64,000 nucleotides of DNA from Desulfolutivibrio sulfodismutans DSM 3696. Its GTDB lineage: Bacteria > Desulfobacterota > Desulfovibrionia > Desulfovibrionales > Desulfovibrionaceae. The stretch is taken from positions 620,001 through 684,000 of the forward strand of contig NZ_CP045504.1 of assembly GCF_013376455.1 (NCBI RefSeq), in the 5' to 3' direction. Under the pieces are notes generated by a model. That model was not told the DNA's origin and did not search any database. It worked only from the letters and a program-made list of their open reading frames with translations. Of this stretch, positions 52,728 to 63,879 are shown in pieces. Each line of letters opens with the position of its first letter. The first letter of the stretch is position 1. Position numbers and translations under genes: made by a program.

Positions 52728-53164
52728 AGGCCTCACGTCACGTCGCCGCCGCGATTCCCCTGGCGGCTCTTTTGTACGTCGCCGGGCGGCCGCCGCTTGA
52801 GATCGCCGTCGCCGCGTCGGCCAGCGTGCTGATCGATGTGGACCACCTGGCCGATTACGTGCTGTGCCGGGGCGGCTGGTACGGTCTGGGGGATTTCTTC
52901 CAAAGCTGCAACGAGGCCCGCTTAAACCGGCTGTTCCTGGTGCTGCATGCCTGGGAATGGATCATTCTCGGCGGGATTGCGGCCCTGGCCGCGGGGTCGT
53001 CCCTGCTGGGCATGGCCGTCTGCGGCATGGCCTGGCATCTGGGCCTCGACGCCATCGGCAACCGGGGCGTCGTTTTGCCAGGATTCTACTGGTTTTATCA
53101 CCGGGCCAGGGCGGGATTCGATGCGGCCAGGCTGTACCGCGACCCTTCGAAAATCTATGTATAA
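52724..53164 (+). CDS. Membrane protein resembling YdjM-type metal-dependent hydrolases
   Basis: 146 residues with three or four hydrophobic segments. SVLIDVDHLADYVL has the acidic/His motif D-x-DH, and LVLHAWEW and MAWHLGLDAIGN add histidines in the pattern of the membrane-bound YdjM/LexA-regulated group; activity not established for that group. Translationally coupled to the winged-helix-like gene. Its last ten bases overlap the convergent adenylate cyclase gene. Confidence 0.7.
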   Translation: MKASRHVAAAIPLAALLYVAGRPPLEIAVAASASVLIDVDHLADYVLCRGGWYGLGDFFQSCNEARLNRLFLVLHAWEWIILGGIAALAAGSSLLGMAVCGMAWHLGLDAIGNRGVVLPGFYWFYHRARAGFDAARLYRDPSKIYV

Positions 53165-56100
53165 AACGACAGGTTGAGTCTGGGACAGGCGGCCTTGGCC
53201 GGGACAAAGGTCTCGATGCGGGCCAGGGGGTCCACATCAAGCCCGGTATTGTAGCGCACGAAGTCGTGCGGGGCATGCTCCAAAAGGCCCAGGGCCTGGG
53301 TTCCCTCTACAAAGAAAAGCTCCCCCCAGTTGGTGGAATAGTACAGCCCCACCTCCGTGATGTCTTTTTCCTCGCGGGGCATATGCAGATTGATCAGGAG
53401 AAGCGCCCTGGTGATGCGTTCCGGGGCCAATCCTTCGGCCAGGGGCGGGGAGAAGGTGTCTTTGACGGGAAAGGCTGCGGCCAGGGCCGCAAAGAGCCCC
53501 TGAATGTCGGGTACGGACAAGGGGGCTTTGACGGAGGCGGCCTTGAGGTACACCCCGGGGGAGTAGATGCCGTTGGCCGCCAGCCATGCCGCCAGCCGCT
53601 CCAGGGATCGCTCTGAACGGATGTATTCCGGCGCCTTTCGGCCATCGGGGCTGCGACATTCCCCCCGGGCCGAAAATCCGTGTTCCTGTTCGTCGAAAAG
53701 GATTTCCAGGGACTGGAGCAGCCCATTTGGCGGCCTCACGAAGGGGATGCGGCCGATCTTGTTTTTGCGCGCCCCGAAACGGCTGAGAATGCGCCGCCCG
53801 AAGACGGCCAGATCGCGCCTGTCCGGCTCGGCGGCGTGGTCGGTCTCGTCTATAAAAAGACGCTCCCGAATCCGTTCGTAGGTTCCGAAAAGAAAATCCG
53901 CGATGTGTTTTCCGGCCGCCGTCAGTTCGGCGATGCCGCCAGATTCCGCAGGTCCGGATGCGGGCGCTTCCGGGGACTGGCGAACGGCCCGGCATTCGTC
54001 CAGATCGAAAAAGTGGCCGGCTCGAAACAGTCCTTCCCCTCCGCTTTGCCCGGGTTGGTCCTGGCGGGCCATGCTCCCCGGATCCTGCGGATCGATGCCG
54101 GTTTTCTGGATGAAGGCCATGCGCAAAAGGGACAGGGCCTCGCGATGGTTGCGGGCTTCGTGAAAGGCCCGCACCTCGTCAAGAAGCAGGACGTAGGGGT
54201 CCGTGTCGAAAAGGGTGGTCCGCCCGGCAAACAACCGTCGTTTGACCCGTTCGCATAAAAGCGTCCCCTGGGCGTTTCCATCCAGATATTTTTCCAGCAG
54301 GGCAAACTTCATGATAGACTTGAAGGGGTTTTCCAGGGATTTGACAATGGTCCACAGGGAGGCCCCGAGGATGGCCTCGTCCTCCACGCGCCGCACGTTG
54401 CCCGTGTCCAGGATGTCCGTGGCGGCCGGAGCGCCCTGGCGCGTCAGACGGTCGAGGGTCCGGGAGTAGGCCTCGTCGCCGACCCCGGGGGCGACGAACC
54501 ACCAGGCCGGCTTGCGTCCGGCCAGAAACAGGGCCGTCCGTAAAAATTCCTCCTTGAGCAGCATGGCCCGGGCCTGGCCGCATTGCTCCTCGTCCCCGAG
54601 CCCCAGGCGGTTTTCCCTGATGTCGGCGTCGGTCATGACGAAAAAATGGGCCTCAATGCTGCGCGAGGCGGCCAAGGCCCGCAGCCCGTCCATTTTCTTG
54701 CGAAAGCGGTCGATCTGACGCCGAGAGGCGTCGTCGTCGGCCAGACAGACCCAGATGTCCAGGTCCGAGGCCTGTCCCTGGGCCACGGTGCCCAGGCTGC
54801 CCATGGCGAAAAGCCCGAGGATGGCCACGGCGTTTTGGGCGGGGGTAAACGGCGGGCAGGCCTCGCCCATGATGTGGCACATGGCCGAAAACGCCGAAAA
54901 ACTTGGATGGTGTCCTGTGATCCGGCCCGGAACCGCCGCGACCCAGCCCTTGGCGGTCCAGGCGCGGGGCGTTTCCAAAAGGCTTGGAAGGCAGCGCAGA
55001 AAATCCGCATCGGGCTCGCCCAGCTTTTCCAGGGCCCAGTCCAGGCGGCGGCGATTGTGGGTCAGGACGGCGACCCGACGATGCACGGTTTCCATGTCGA
55101 AACACCAGGATTCCACCAGTCGGGTGGCCAACGACAGGTCGCCGCCGCCCGGCCGCACCGGCGCCATGGCGGGCTGCGGGGCGAGGGCCAGGCGCTTCAG
55201 ACGATTGCGGACGGACAGACGATGGGCCGAAAGCAGGGCGGGTTCGTCGGTGTGCAGGGAAGAAAACGTGCATTCGGAAAGCGTCGTGCCGCGAACATGG
55301 CATCCCGAGGCCGCAAGGTCGTCGAATACGGTTTTTGCGAAAACGCAGTCGTCCAGGTTCACCCCGAAAAACCTCGTCCGGGAAAGCACGGCCTGGGTGA
55401 AATTGCCCATGGCGAACAGGGTGCGCGAGGCCTCGAAGTCCGCCGTGCGCAGGCCGTAAAAATCTCCTTCATGCACGGCGCACCCCGTCACGCGCAGTTC
55501 CCTGATCTCGGCGTCATCGAGCCATGCCCCGTACAGGTCGCTCCCGGAGAAGACGAGCCCCTTGGCGGAAATTCCGGAAAACCGGCACATGTCGAGACGG
55601 CAGGCCTCGAAGCGCACCCCGGCCATCCGGGCCAGGGCGAAATCCACCTTTTTCAGGCGGCAGTCGCGAAAGACCACCCGGCTCAGCACGCACCGGGAAA
55701 GATCCACGCAGTCCAGGTTCACCTTGGTCAGCACCACATCGCGCAGTTCGATCCCCGGTCGCGCCACGCCCGACACAGCCGTGCCGACAAGTTCGCCACC
55801 GTTTTTTACGGTATCCAGAACCGAGGGTTTCGTCTCCCCGCCGGAGAGCGTTTTTTCCAATCCGACAAAGGACTTGAGCTTGCCCAGCAGGCTTTCGGCC
55901 TCGGGCTGCGGCAGGGGTTCGATCCGCGTGCGACGGGGCTTTGGGGGCATGGCCCGGTCAGCCGCCTTCACTTCGCCGTCCAGGGCGTCGAAAAGCGGCG
56001 GCAGATCGCCTGGGCGTGCGCCATGGCTCACGCGGGTCTCGTCCAGAAGCGCCTGTAAACGCTCATCCCCGCTTCGGGCCAGAAAAAAGAGGAACTCCCC

Positions 56101-57078
56101 GAGAAAAACAGGACGCAGCGGCTCCGGCAGGGTGCGAATGAATACGGGAAACTGGGGACGCAACAGAAAAACCGGGACCGCCAGCAGGCAGCGGCGCAAG
56201 GCGGCGCGACCGGCGTAGAGGGCGGCGGCCATTTTGGCCGCCCGGGCCGGGTCGATACGGCTGACGGCCTCCAGAATGGCCAGGGCGGCCTGGGGGTCAT
56301 CATCGGACAACGCGGGCAGGTCGGCAAGGACGGCGGCCAGTTCGGGGTGTGCGGCGCAGGGTTGCTCGGCCAGGGCCCGGCACAGATCCGCCAGGGTCTC
56401 TCCGGGTAGTCCGGCGGCTTTGCGCAAAAGGGACTCGGCCAGATCGCCGCTGCGCAGGACCGCGGCCATCCGGGACAAAAAGGCCACCTGTTCCGGATAC
56501 AGGTCCATCTTGACCAACCGTTCCAGCCACTGCCCCAGCCGCCCGTGCAGACATTCGTCGCGCAGGGGCAGACAGGGGGCCTCGCCGCGCAGATGCAGGG
56601 TGTCCAAAAGGACCAGGATGTCATCGGGACTTTGGTCGATGGCCGTTTCCAGGGCATTTTGGGCGAAGCGTTGCAGTTCCGGACGTCCGCTGCGGGGAAA
56701 ACGCAGGATGGCGTTGGCGAAAAGCAGTTTCGCTTCAACTGGCAAAGCGCCCAAAATGGCCCCGAGATGTTCGCCCGAAAGCGTGTCCTTGCTGGCGAAG
56801 GACAGGGCCAGGGACTCCCCGGCGTATCCGAGGCGCAGCAGGATTTCCAGGCCCGACTTGATGAATCCCGGGGAATGGGAGTCTTCGATCATGGCCGCCG
56901 TCAGCGAGGCCACATCCGCTGCGTAGCCCTGGGTGGCTGGGACGCCGGGGTCTTCGCGATCCAGAAAGGCCATGGCCTGGCGGAGCAGGGGCGACAAGGC
57001 GGTATAGTCCGGCCCGGCCTGGGAAAAAAGCGCCCGGCGCAGGATGTCGGCGAGGATGTCGAGAGGCGGCGTGGGCAT
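53155..57078 (-). CDS. cyaA: Class I adenylate cyclase with N-terminal helical repeats and pentapeptide-repeat domain
   Basis: 1307 residues, against 848 in E. coli. Residues 1-430 are helical, Leu/Ala-rich. About 440-615 is a pentapeptide-repeat stretch (VNLDCVDLSRCVLSRVVFRD, LKKVDFALARMAGVRFEACR). The cyclase domain runs from about 620: GSLGTVAQGQASDLDIWVC near 770 is the nucleotidyl-transferase motif with its catalytic Asp pair, followed by GDEEQCGQARAMLLKEEFLRTAL and LGASLWTIVKSLENPFKS. It makes cAMP from ATP. ATG 57078 is preferred to TTG 57084. Pentapeptide repeats are not part of the enterobacterial enzyme. Confidence 0.9.
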   Translation of the reverse strand: MPTPPLDILADILRRALFSQAGPDYTALSPLLRQAMAFLDREDPGVPATQGYAADVASLTAAMIEDSHSPGFIKSGLEILLRLGYAGESLALSFASKDTLSGEHLGAILGALPVEAKLLFANAILRFPRSGRPELQRFAQNALETAIDQSPDDILVLLDTLHLRGEAPCLPLRDECLHGRLGQWLERLVKMDLYPEQVAFLSRMAAVLRSGDLAESLLRKAAGLPGETLADLCRALAEQPCAAHPELAAVLADLPALSDDDPQAALAILEAVSRIDPARAAKMAAALYAGRAALRRCLLAVPVFLLRPQFPVFIRTLPEPLRPVFLGEFLFFLARSGDERLQALLDETRVSHGARPGDLPPLFDALDGEVKAADRAMPPKPRRTRIEPLPQPEAESLLGKLKSFVGLEKTLSGGETKPSVLDTVKNGGELVGTAVSGVARPGIELRDVVLTKVNLDCVDLSRCVLSRVVFRDCRLKKVDFALARMAGVRFEACRLDMCRFSGISAKGLVFSGSDLYGAWLDDAEIRELRVTGCAVHEGDFYGLRTADFEASRTLFAMGNFTQAVLSRTRFFGVNLDDCVFAKTVFDDLAASGCHVRGTTLSECTFSSLHTDEPALLSAHRLSVRNRLKRLALAPQPAMAPVRPGGGDLSLATRLVESWCFDMETVHRRVAVLTHNRRRLDWALEKLGEPDADFLRCLPSLLETPRAWTAKGWVAAVPGRITGHHPSFSAFSAMCHIMGEACPPFTPAQNAVAILGLFAMGSLGTVAQGQASDLDIWVCLADDDASRRQIDRFRKKMDGLRALAASRSIEAHFFVMTDADIRENRLGLGDEEQCGQARAMLLKEEFLRTALFLAGRKPAWWFVAPGVGDEAYSRTLDRLTRQGAPAATDILDTGNVRRVEDEAILGASLWTIVKSLENPFKSIMKFALLEKYLDGNAQGTLLCERVKRRLFAGRTTLFDTDPYVLLLDEVRAFHEARNHREALSLLRMAFIQKTGIDPQDPGSMARQDQPGQSGGEGLFRAGHFFDLDECRAVRQSPEAPASGPAESGGIAELTAAGKHIADFLFGTYERIRERLFIDETDHAAEPDRRDLAVFGRRILSRFGARKNKIGRIPFVRPPNGLLQSLEILFDEQEHGFSARGECRSPDGRKAPEYIRSERSLERLAAWLAANGIYSPGVYLKAASVKAPLSVPDIQGLFAALAAAFPVKDTFSPPLAEGLAPERITRALLLINLHMPREEKDITEVGLYYSTNWGELFFVEGTQALGLLEHAPHDFVRYNTGLDVDPLARIETFVPAKAACPRLNLSFYT

Positions 57079-57122
57079 GGCCAAAGCCTGGGGTTTGGGT
57101 GAAAACGGCCGGGCGCGACGTC

Positions 57123-58412
57123 TTAGGCCGGCGGCAGGGTGTCCACGTAGTAGTTGGCCCGCCGCACGGGATTTAAATAGGCGAAAACCTCCCGGGGCAG
57201 TTCTTCGGGGCGCAGGGCCCGGAGGATCTTGAGATCCTCCTCGATGGTCAGGTCGATGAGCAGGGCCTCTTTTCGAGGGATGTCCGGATGATGCACCAGG
57301 ACGCTCGGCCGAAACGAGGCCTTGGGGCTGGAGGACACCACCATGCCGGTCAGGCCGCTCGACAGCTCCACGATGCTCCCCGGAGGGTAGACCCCGATGT
57401 TGCGGATAAACGAGGCCAGAAGCATCTGGTCCAGGCTGGTTTTCTTCCCGTACATGGCCCGCAGGGCCTCATGCGGCGTGGCGAAACCGACCTCGTCCCG
57501 GCGGTTGCACAGGGTGTCGTAGGCGTCGGCCACGGCCGCGATGCGGGCCAGAACCGGAATGTCCTCGGCCGTAAGCCCGGAGGGAAACCCCTGGCCGTCG
57601 AGGGTCTCGTGATGCTTGAGCACCACGTCCAGGGCCGCTGGCGGAAAGTCCGGGAAGGCCGAGACGATCTTGGCCCCAAGCACCGGATGCTCGCGGTAAT
57701 ATTCGCGCACGACCCGGTTTAAGGTGGTCATGTTGCCTTTGGTGAAACGCTGGATGGGCACGCGGCCCTTGCCCACGTCGTGGAAAAGCGCCCCCATGCC
57801 CAGGTCGTGCATCTGGGATTTGCCGAGCCCGAGCTCCCGGGCCAGCATCAGGGACAGCACGGTGACATTTAAGGCGTGATAGTTTCGGGTTTCCTCCCGG
57901 GGCTTGGTGGTCATGAGGCTGACCACCACGTCGAGGTCGGACAAAAAGGTGTTCACCAGGGAGTCCACCATTTCCCGGGCCGCGTCCAGCACGGCATCCG
58001 ACGGCTTGGCCGCCTTTTTCAAAACCCCGACAACCTGGGAAACGGCATCGTCGTACCGCTTTTCGCAGGCGGCGAAGCGGTCGCGGCGTTCTTTGTTGCG
58101 GGCGATGGTTTCCCGCTTCAGACCCAAAAGCTCCAGGGATACAGGTGTCTTGAAGGCCTTTGCGGGCCGTCCCGAAAGGCCTGGGTCGGCCTGTTTGTCC
58201 AGTTCCTCAAGGGAAATGGGCAGCCGGTCGGACTTGTCGGAAATGCAGATGACGTGGCGGATGCCCAGCCGCCGGATCTCCTCGATCTGTTCCGCATTGG
58301 TGATCTTGAAGGCCTTTTTGGGGAGGGAGCCGATGTCCGTGGCCGTTTCCAGACGCACGAAGAGTCCCGGGCACAATTGGTCGATCAAAATCGGATATTC
58401 ATCGACATGCAT
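57123..58412 (-). CDS. HD-GYP domain protein, probable cyclic-di-GMP phosphodiesterase
   Basis: 429 residues: a DUF3391-like N-terminal domain (LIDQLCPGLFVRLE), a linker, then the HD-GYP domain with YHALNVTVLSLMLAREL, ALFHDVGKGRVP (HD pair) and LKHHETLDGQGFPSGLTAEDIP, where GFP takes the place of GYP. Such enzymes hydrolyse c-di-GMP to GMP. The gene lies 44 bases upstream of the cyclase gene in the same direction, so cAMP and c-di-GMP functions may be co-expressed. Confidence 0.9.
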   Translation of the reverse strand: MHVDEYPILIDQLCPGLFVRLETATDIGSLPKKAFKITNAEQIEEIRRLGIRHVICISDKSDRLPISLEELDKQADPGLSGRPAKAFKTPVSLELLGLKRETIARNKERRDRFAACEKRYDDAVSQVVGVLKKAAKPSDAVLDAAREMVDSLVNTFLSDLDVVVSLMTTKPREETRNYHALNVTVLSLMLARELGLGKSQMHDLGMGALFHDVGKGRVPIQRFTKGNMTTLNRVVREYYREHPVLGAKIVSAFPDFPPAALDVVLKHHETLDGQGFPSGLTAEDIPVLARIAAVADAYDTLCNRRDEVGFATPHEALRAMYGKKTSLDQMLLASFIRNIGVYPPGSIVELSSGLTGMVVSSSPKASFRPSVLVHHPDIPRKEALLIDLTIEEDLKILRALRPEELPREVFAYLNPVRRANYYVDTLPPA

Positions 58413-58442
58413 GGGGAAAAAGCTCTTGGGGCCTTGCGATTA

Positions 58443-58470
58443 TTGACATTTCAGCCTGTTGGCGTATTTT
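58443..58470 (+). promoter_or_regulatory. Probable promoter of the TPR protein gene
   Basis: TTGACA (58443-58448), 16 bases, TATTTT (58465-58470). It would give a leader of about 195 nt before the ATG at 58674. The rest of 58413-58673 shows nothing else. Confidence 0.5.
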
Positions 58471-58673
58471 CATGCGGCTTTCCCTGGTGTTTTCCGCTGT
58501 CCCGGACCCGTGGTCCGGCATGGTTGTCGCGCGGTGCACGCGTTCCCACAACCATACTATGCCCGCGCCATTTTTCGTGTCAACACAGCCATCCCCGCAG
58601 GGCTGTGCGGCAATGCGCCGAGACGTTGGCCGTGAACGTGTAATCGCGAGTCCCACATGCCGACAAGGCCGAA

Positions 58674-59489
58674 ATGACGGACGACATCCCAGCCAAACGC
58701 TTGCGGGGCGTTTTTTCCACCGAGTCTTCGCACTATTTAGGCTTTGGCGGCTCCCGTCGGCGGGTACGCCAACAGATCTTCGTCATGGCCGAGGAGCAGG
58801 AGGACGGAGACTTCAGCACCCAGCGCCTCAACCGCAATTTTTTGCCCTCCGGACCCATAAAAACCCTCAAACGCGAGGAGTTGCTGCGGAAATACATCCC
58901 CGAACCCTCCATTTACATGAACAAGGTCGTGCCCATCATGCGCCGCATGGAGGAGACCGTGGAGCGGGGGGACAGGCACCGGGAGCGCAGCGAACTGTTT
59001 TCTGCGGAGTTTGAATATCAGACGGCCCTGGGGCTTGACGAGGATCATGTCCGGGCCACCTTCGGCCTGGGGCTCACCTATCTGGAACGCCACGAGGTGG
59101 AAAACGCCGAACGGGTCTTCCGCAAGCTGGTCCGCCTGGAAGCGGCGTTCCAGACGGAGCACAAGCACCTGTTCAATGAGTTCGGCATCCAGATGCGCAA
59201 ACGCGGCATGTATTCCCAGGCCATGAAATACTACGCCCGGGCCTATCAGCTCAGCAAAGACGACGAACACCTCATCTACAACATGGCCCGCACGCTTTTT
59301 GAGAAGGGAAATCCCAAGGTTTCCAGGCGATTTCTGGAGAAGGCGTTGCGCATGAACCCGAATTTCGAGGAGTGCCGCCAGTTTTTGGAATACCTCGACA
59401 CCAGGAAGGAGGGAAAGGACGCCCCGCCTCCGCCACCGGACCAAGCGACCCTGGTGGTGGAATCCGTCCCTGGCCTGCCGGGCTCCTGA
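58674..59489 (+). CDS. TPR-repeat protein
   Basis: 271 residues, cytoplasmic. A variable N-terminus is followed from about residue 105 by three or four tetratricopeptide repeats: HVRATFGLGLTYLERHEVENAERVFRKL, HLFNEFGIQMRKRGMYSQAMKYYARAY and HLIYNMARTLFEKGNPKVSRRFLEKAL. A proline run (PPPPP) closes the chain. Protein-protein adaptor of unknown partner. Divergent from the HD-GYP gene. AGG before the ATG is only fair. Confidence 0.85.
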   Translation: MTDDIPAKRLRGVFSTESSHYLGFGGSRRRVRQQIFVMAEEQEDGDFSTQRLNRNFLPSGPIKTLKREELLRKYIPEPSIYMNKVVPIMRRMEETVERGDRHRERSELFSAEFEYQTALGLDEDHVRATFGLGLTYLERHEVENAERVFRKLVRLEAAFQTEHKHLFNEFGIQMRKRGMYSQAMKYYARAYQLSKDDEHLIYNMARTLFEKGNPKVSRRFLEKALRMNPNFEECRQFLEYLDTRKEGKDAPPPPPDQATLVVESVPGLPGS

Positions 59490-59495
59490 TCCCCC

Positions 59496-59520
59496 CGGGG
59501 CATTTCCAGAAAATGCCCCG
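59496..59520. terminator. Hairpin between TPR gene and glpK
   Basis: CGGGGCATTT and AAATGCCCCG, ten-base arms around CCAGA. It lies between convergent genes and may end both transcripts; there is no long T-run. Confidence 0.55.
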
Positions 59521-59541
59521 CAAAGCTCCCCCCAAAGCCGC

Positions 59542-61053
<1,512 letters not shown>

Positions 61054-61116
61054 GCTGCACTCCTTTTTCTCGTGTGTCGCCCTGGCGGGCGGTTGCTTCC
61101 TTGTCCCTGATCATCG

Positions 61117-61168
61117 CCCTGCAGGCAAGCCCTGCAGGCAAGCCCTGCAGGCAAGCCCTGCAGGCAAG
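61117..61168. repeat. Four tandem copies of a 13-bp repeat upstream of glpK
   Basis: CCCTGCAGGCAAG is repeated exactly four times without spacers, then starts a fifth time (CCCTGCGGGG). The core CCTGCAGG is palindromic. It lies between the HdrB-like stop (61200) and glpK (61053). Confidence 0.9.
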
Positions 61169-61199
61169 CCCTGCGGGGAGGTTTCCCCGTGCTCCGGGA

Positions 61200-62069
61200 T
61201 CAGCCTCCGGCCTTTGGCGGCGCGAGGCGGTCCCCAAGGGGCCACAGTCCCATGGCCGCGCCCAAAAGGTCGGACACGGGGGTCACGGGCAGGGGCGGTT
61301 CCGGCTTAGGCGGCGGCGATCCGCCCTTGCCCGGGGCGGCCATCTCGCAGGACAGGGCCTGGGCCCCAAGCTGCATCTGGCAATAGGTGCAGGCCGTGAC
61401 CAGGACGTCCGCCCCGGCGGCAAGGGCCGAATCGTATTTGCTGCGGGCCAGGGCCATGGCCAGGCGGTCGTTTTTCCCGGCCAAGGGCTGTCCGCAGCAC
61501 TCCAGGCGAAGCGTCCAGGACACGGGGACGCAGCCCAGAGTCCGAAGCAGATCCTCAAAAATCGTGGGGGACAGGGGGTCGTCAAACCGGGTCGCCGGGG
61601 ACGGCCTGAGCGCATGGCAGCCGTAGTGGGCCGCCGCGCGAATGCCCGGCAGAGGGCGGATCACGGCCTTCCCGACGGCCGCAAGGCCCACCTCCCGGGC
61701 AAGGACCGGCAGCAGATGGGTCACGGTCAGGTCCGGGTCGTGGCGCAGGCCCTCGGGCCGCAGGGCGTCCGTGACCGCAGCCCGCAGGTCCGGGCGCTCG
61801 GACAGGGCGGCCTGGGCGAAGCGCAGATGGCCGAAGCAGCATTTGCAAGGGGTCAGGATGTCATGCCCGGCCCTGGTGGCCACGGCCATGGCCCGGGCCG
61901 CCGAGAGTACCGAGGCGAAAAGGCTCTGGTGGCGCACGGGATAGCCGCAGCAGTTGAATTCCATCTCCACGGGACGCACCCCCAGGGCGGCCAGCACCGC
62001 CAGGGACTGGCGTCCGTAGCCGGGCAGATGAAACGGAATGCGGCAGCCGGGAAACCAGGCATAGGTCAT
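61200..62069 (-). CDS. HdrB-like CCG-domain protein of the glycerol operon
   Basis: 289 residues with two cysteine-rich CCG modules: FPGC, then EFNCCGYP, then CKCC in the first; YGCHA, ECCGQP and ACTYC in the second. This is the pattern of heterodisulfide reductase subunit B and of the C-terminal half of E. coli GlpC, where CCG modules bind unusual [4Fe-4S] clusters. It would pass electrons between the dehydrogenase and the membrane subunit encoded just upstream, whose gene it overlaps by four bases. Confidence 0.88.
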   Translation of the reverse strand: MTYAWFPGCRIPFHLPGYGRQSLAVLAALGVRPVEMEFNCCGYPVRHQSLFASVLSAARAMAVATRAGHDILTPCKCCFGHLRFAQAALSERPDLRAAVTDALRPEGLRHDPDLTVTHLLPVLAREVGLAAVGKAVIRPLPGIRAAAHYGCHALRPSPATRFDDPLSPTIFEDLLRTLGCVPVSWTLRLECCGQPLAGKNDRLAMALARSKYDSALAAGADVLVTACTYCQMQLGAQALSCEMAAPGKGGSPPPKPEPPLPVTPVSDLLGAAMGLWPLGDRLAPPKAGG

Positions 62070-63805
62070 GGGCGGCCTCCCGTTTTCGGATCGCGCAACC
62101 CGCCATCGTCCAAAAGCCCGGCCCGGGCCGCCGCCTCCACCCTGGCGTGGGCCAGGTTGCGCAGTTCGTAGAGCACGTCGGCCACCCGGATGCCCTGGGG
62201 ACAGTGTTCCTGGCATTTGTAGCAGGTGGTGCAGTTCCATAGAAAATTGGCCGACAAGGCGTGCTCGGCAAGGCCCATGCGCACCAGATTCATGAGCTGG
62301 TGGGGGCTGACGTCCACCTCGGCGGCCGGGATGTCCGGCAGGCGGAATATGGGGCACACCCCGGTGCACATCGAGCATTGCACGCAGTGGGCGAAGGTCT
62401 CGGGGTTGTCCAGGAGCGAGGGGGAGGCGGCCAGGGTTCTGGCCACGGGCCGGGCCCGCCGGGCCAGCTTCTCCCAGACCTCTGGACCGTAGCTGCGCAG
62501 GCGTACGGCCAGTTCCGGATGGCCCAGCCGGGCGGCCTCCCGTTTGGAGACCAGCCACAGATCCTGCAGGTTGATGCGCGAGGGGCAGACCACGGTGCAG
62601 CGCATGCACTCGGTGCACACGAAGCCGCCCTCGGAGAAGGCGGCCAGGGCGGCCGGGGTGAGCTTTCCCGATTTTCCGGCCAGGCGGCGCATGGACAAAA
62701 GCTTCTCCGAAGGCAGGATCTCCGGCGTGCCAAGGGCCAAAAAAGTCGGCAGCACGCTGCAATGGCGGCTGCAGATGCCGCAGTGGGTGCAGGCGTCCAG
62801 GCCCACGGCCCGGGCCAGCGGGGCCGAAGCGTTCGGCCGGGCGGCCTCCTCCCCGGGATCAAGGCCGCGTAGCAGGATGCCCACGGGGGTGGACAGGATG
62901 TGGAAGAGTTTTCCAAAGGGCAGCCAGGCCAGGGCGAACAGGCAGGCCAGAACATGGACCCACCACAGGGCGTTCGTCAGTCCGGCCCCGGCCGGGCCCT
63001 GAAGGCGCGACAGGACGCGCGACAGGGGGGCGGACACGAAGGCCGATCCGGGCGGGGAATGGCACGGGGCGCAGGACATTTCGGATATCTGGCGTCCCTT
63101 TTCCAGGTTCTCCGGGGTGGCGGCCTCCCGGGGCAGGCGAGCAACCGGAAAGGCCATGCCGCCTTCCGTGGCCCAATAGGCGCGCAGGGCGGTCAGGTCG
63201 GCGGCGTCGGGCGTGGGATAATAGTCGGTGGCCATGCGCTCGAAGGCGGCCGGGGAGACCATCTTGGTCCCCTCCAGGAAAAATCCCGAGGCGATGATCA
63301 GGCCGATCACCCCCAGGGTGAAGAAGTCCTCAAAGCGCGAGGTGCGCCGCATGTCGCGCACAAAGAGGCGGCGGCTCAGGGCGATGCCAAGGCCCAGGGC
63401 GACCATGGCCCCAAAGAGGTTGCGCAGAAACTGCCAGGGGTCGAGGGTGGGCTCGTAGCCCGGGAACAGCGGCCGGGAGATGAAATTTTCCAGGGCATGA
63501 AAAAAAAGCAGGCCGGAAAATCCGGCGAACAGGGCGAAATGCATGATCCAGCGCCACAGGCTGCCTTTGCGCAAAAGATGGCCCTGGAGCAGGATGTCGA
63601 TCAGGAAGGTAAGCCCCAGCCGGGGGGCGGCGGAAACCGCCTCGCGCCAGGAAAGGGAGCGCAACAGGGCGGCCAGGGCCCGCGACGGCGGCAGGCCGGG
63701 GACGGCCAGGGATGGGTCCGGGGCCAGCCAGCGGCCCATGCGCCATGCCGCGCCCCCGAGGCACACGGCCAGACAGGCCCACAGGATCATGGCGAAAAAA
63801 CTCAT
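62066..63805 (-). CDS. Membrane electron-transfer subunit: NarI-like helices, heme c motif and four [4Fe-4S] motifs
   Basis: 579 residues. Five membrane helices (about 2-24, 85-108, 128-148, 160-178, 277-305) recall NarI/HdrE cytochromes b, with H89, H103, H284 and H302 as possible heme ligands. The loop between helices 4 and 5 has C245-AP-C248-H249, a heme c motif, predicted periplasmic. The C-terminal half has four cluster motifs: CTHCGICSRHC at 339-349, CTECMRCTVVC, CVQCSMCTGVC and CTTCYKCQEHC. With the HdrB-like gene it replaces a classical GlpC. ATG 63805 has GGGAG upstream. Confidence 0.88.
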   Translation of the reverse strand: MSFFAMILWACLAVCLGGAAWRMGRWLAPDPSLAVPGLPPSRALAALLRSLSWREAVSAAPRLGLTFLIDILLQGHLLRKGSLWRWIMHFALFAGFSGLLFFHALENFISRPLFPGYEPTLDPWQFLRNLFGAMVALGLGIALSRRLFVRDMRRTSRFEDFFTLGVIGLIIASGFFLEGTKMVSPAAFERMATDYYPTPDAADLTALRAYWATEGGMAFPVARLPREAATPENLEKGRQISEMSCAPCHSPPGSAFVSAPLSRVLSRLQGPAGAGLTNALWWVHVLACLFALAWLPFGKLFHILSTPVGILLRGLDPGEEAARPNASAPLARAVGLDACTHCGICSRHCSVLPTFLALGTPEILPSEKLLSMRRLAGKSGKLTPAALAAFSEGGFVCTECMRCTVVCPSRINLQDLWLVSKREAARLGHPELAVRLRSYGPEVWEKLARRARPVARTLAASPSLLDNPETFAHCVQCSMCTGVCPIFRLPDIPAAEVDVSPHQLMNLVRMGLAEHALSANFLWNCTTCYKCQEHCPQGIRVADVLYELRNLAHARVEAAARAGLLDDGGLRDPKTGGRP

Positions 63806-63879
63806 GGACGCTCCCGGGAAACGGCCCGCGCAAACGGCCACGGATGCCTCGCAGGCCAGACCGCCTTAGTCGCTACGCC

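Noticed and set aside
61117-61168. Short CRISPR-like array upstream of glpK
   Set aside because: Unit is 13 bp with no spacers, so it is a minisatellite.
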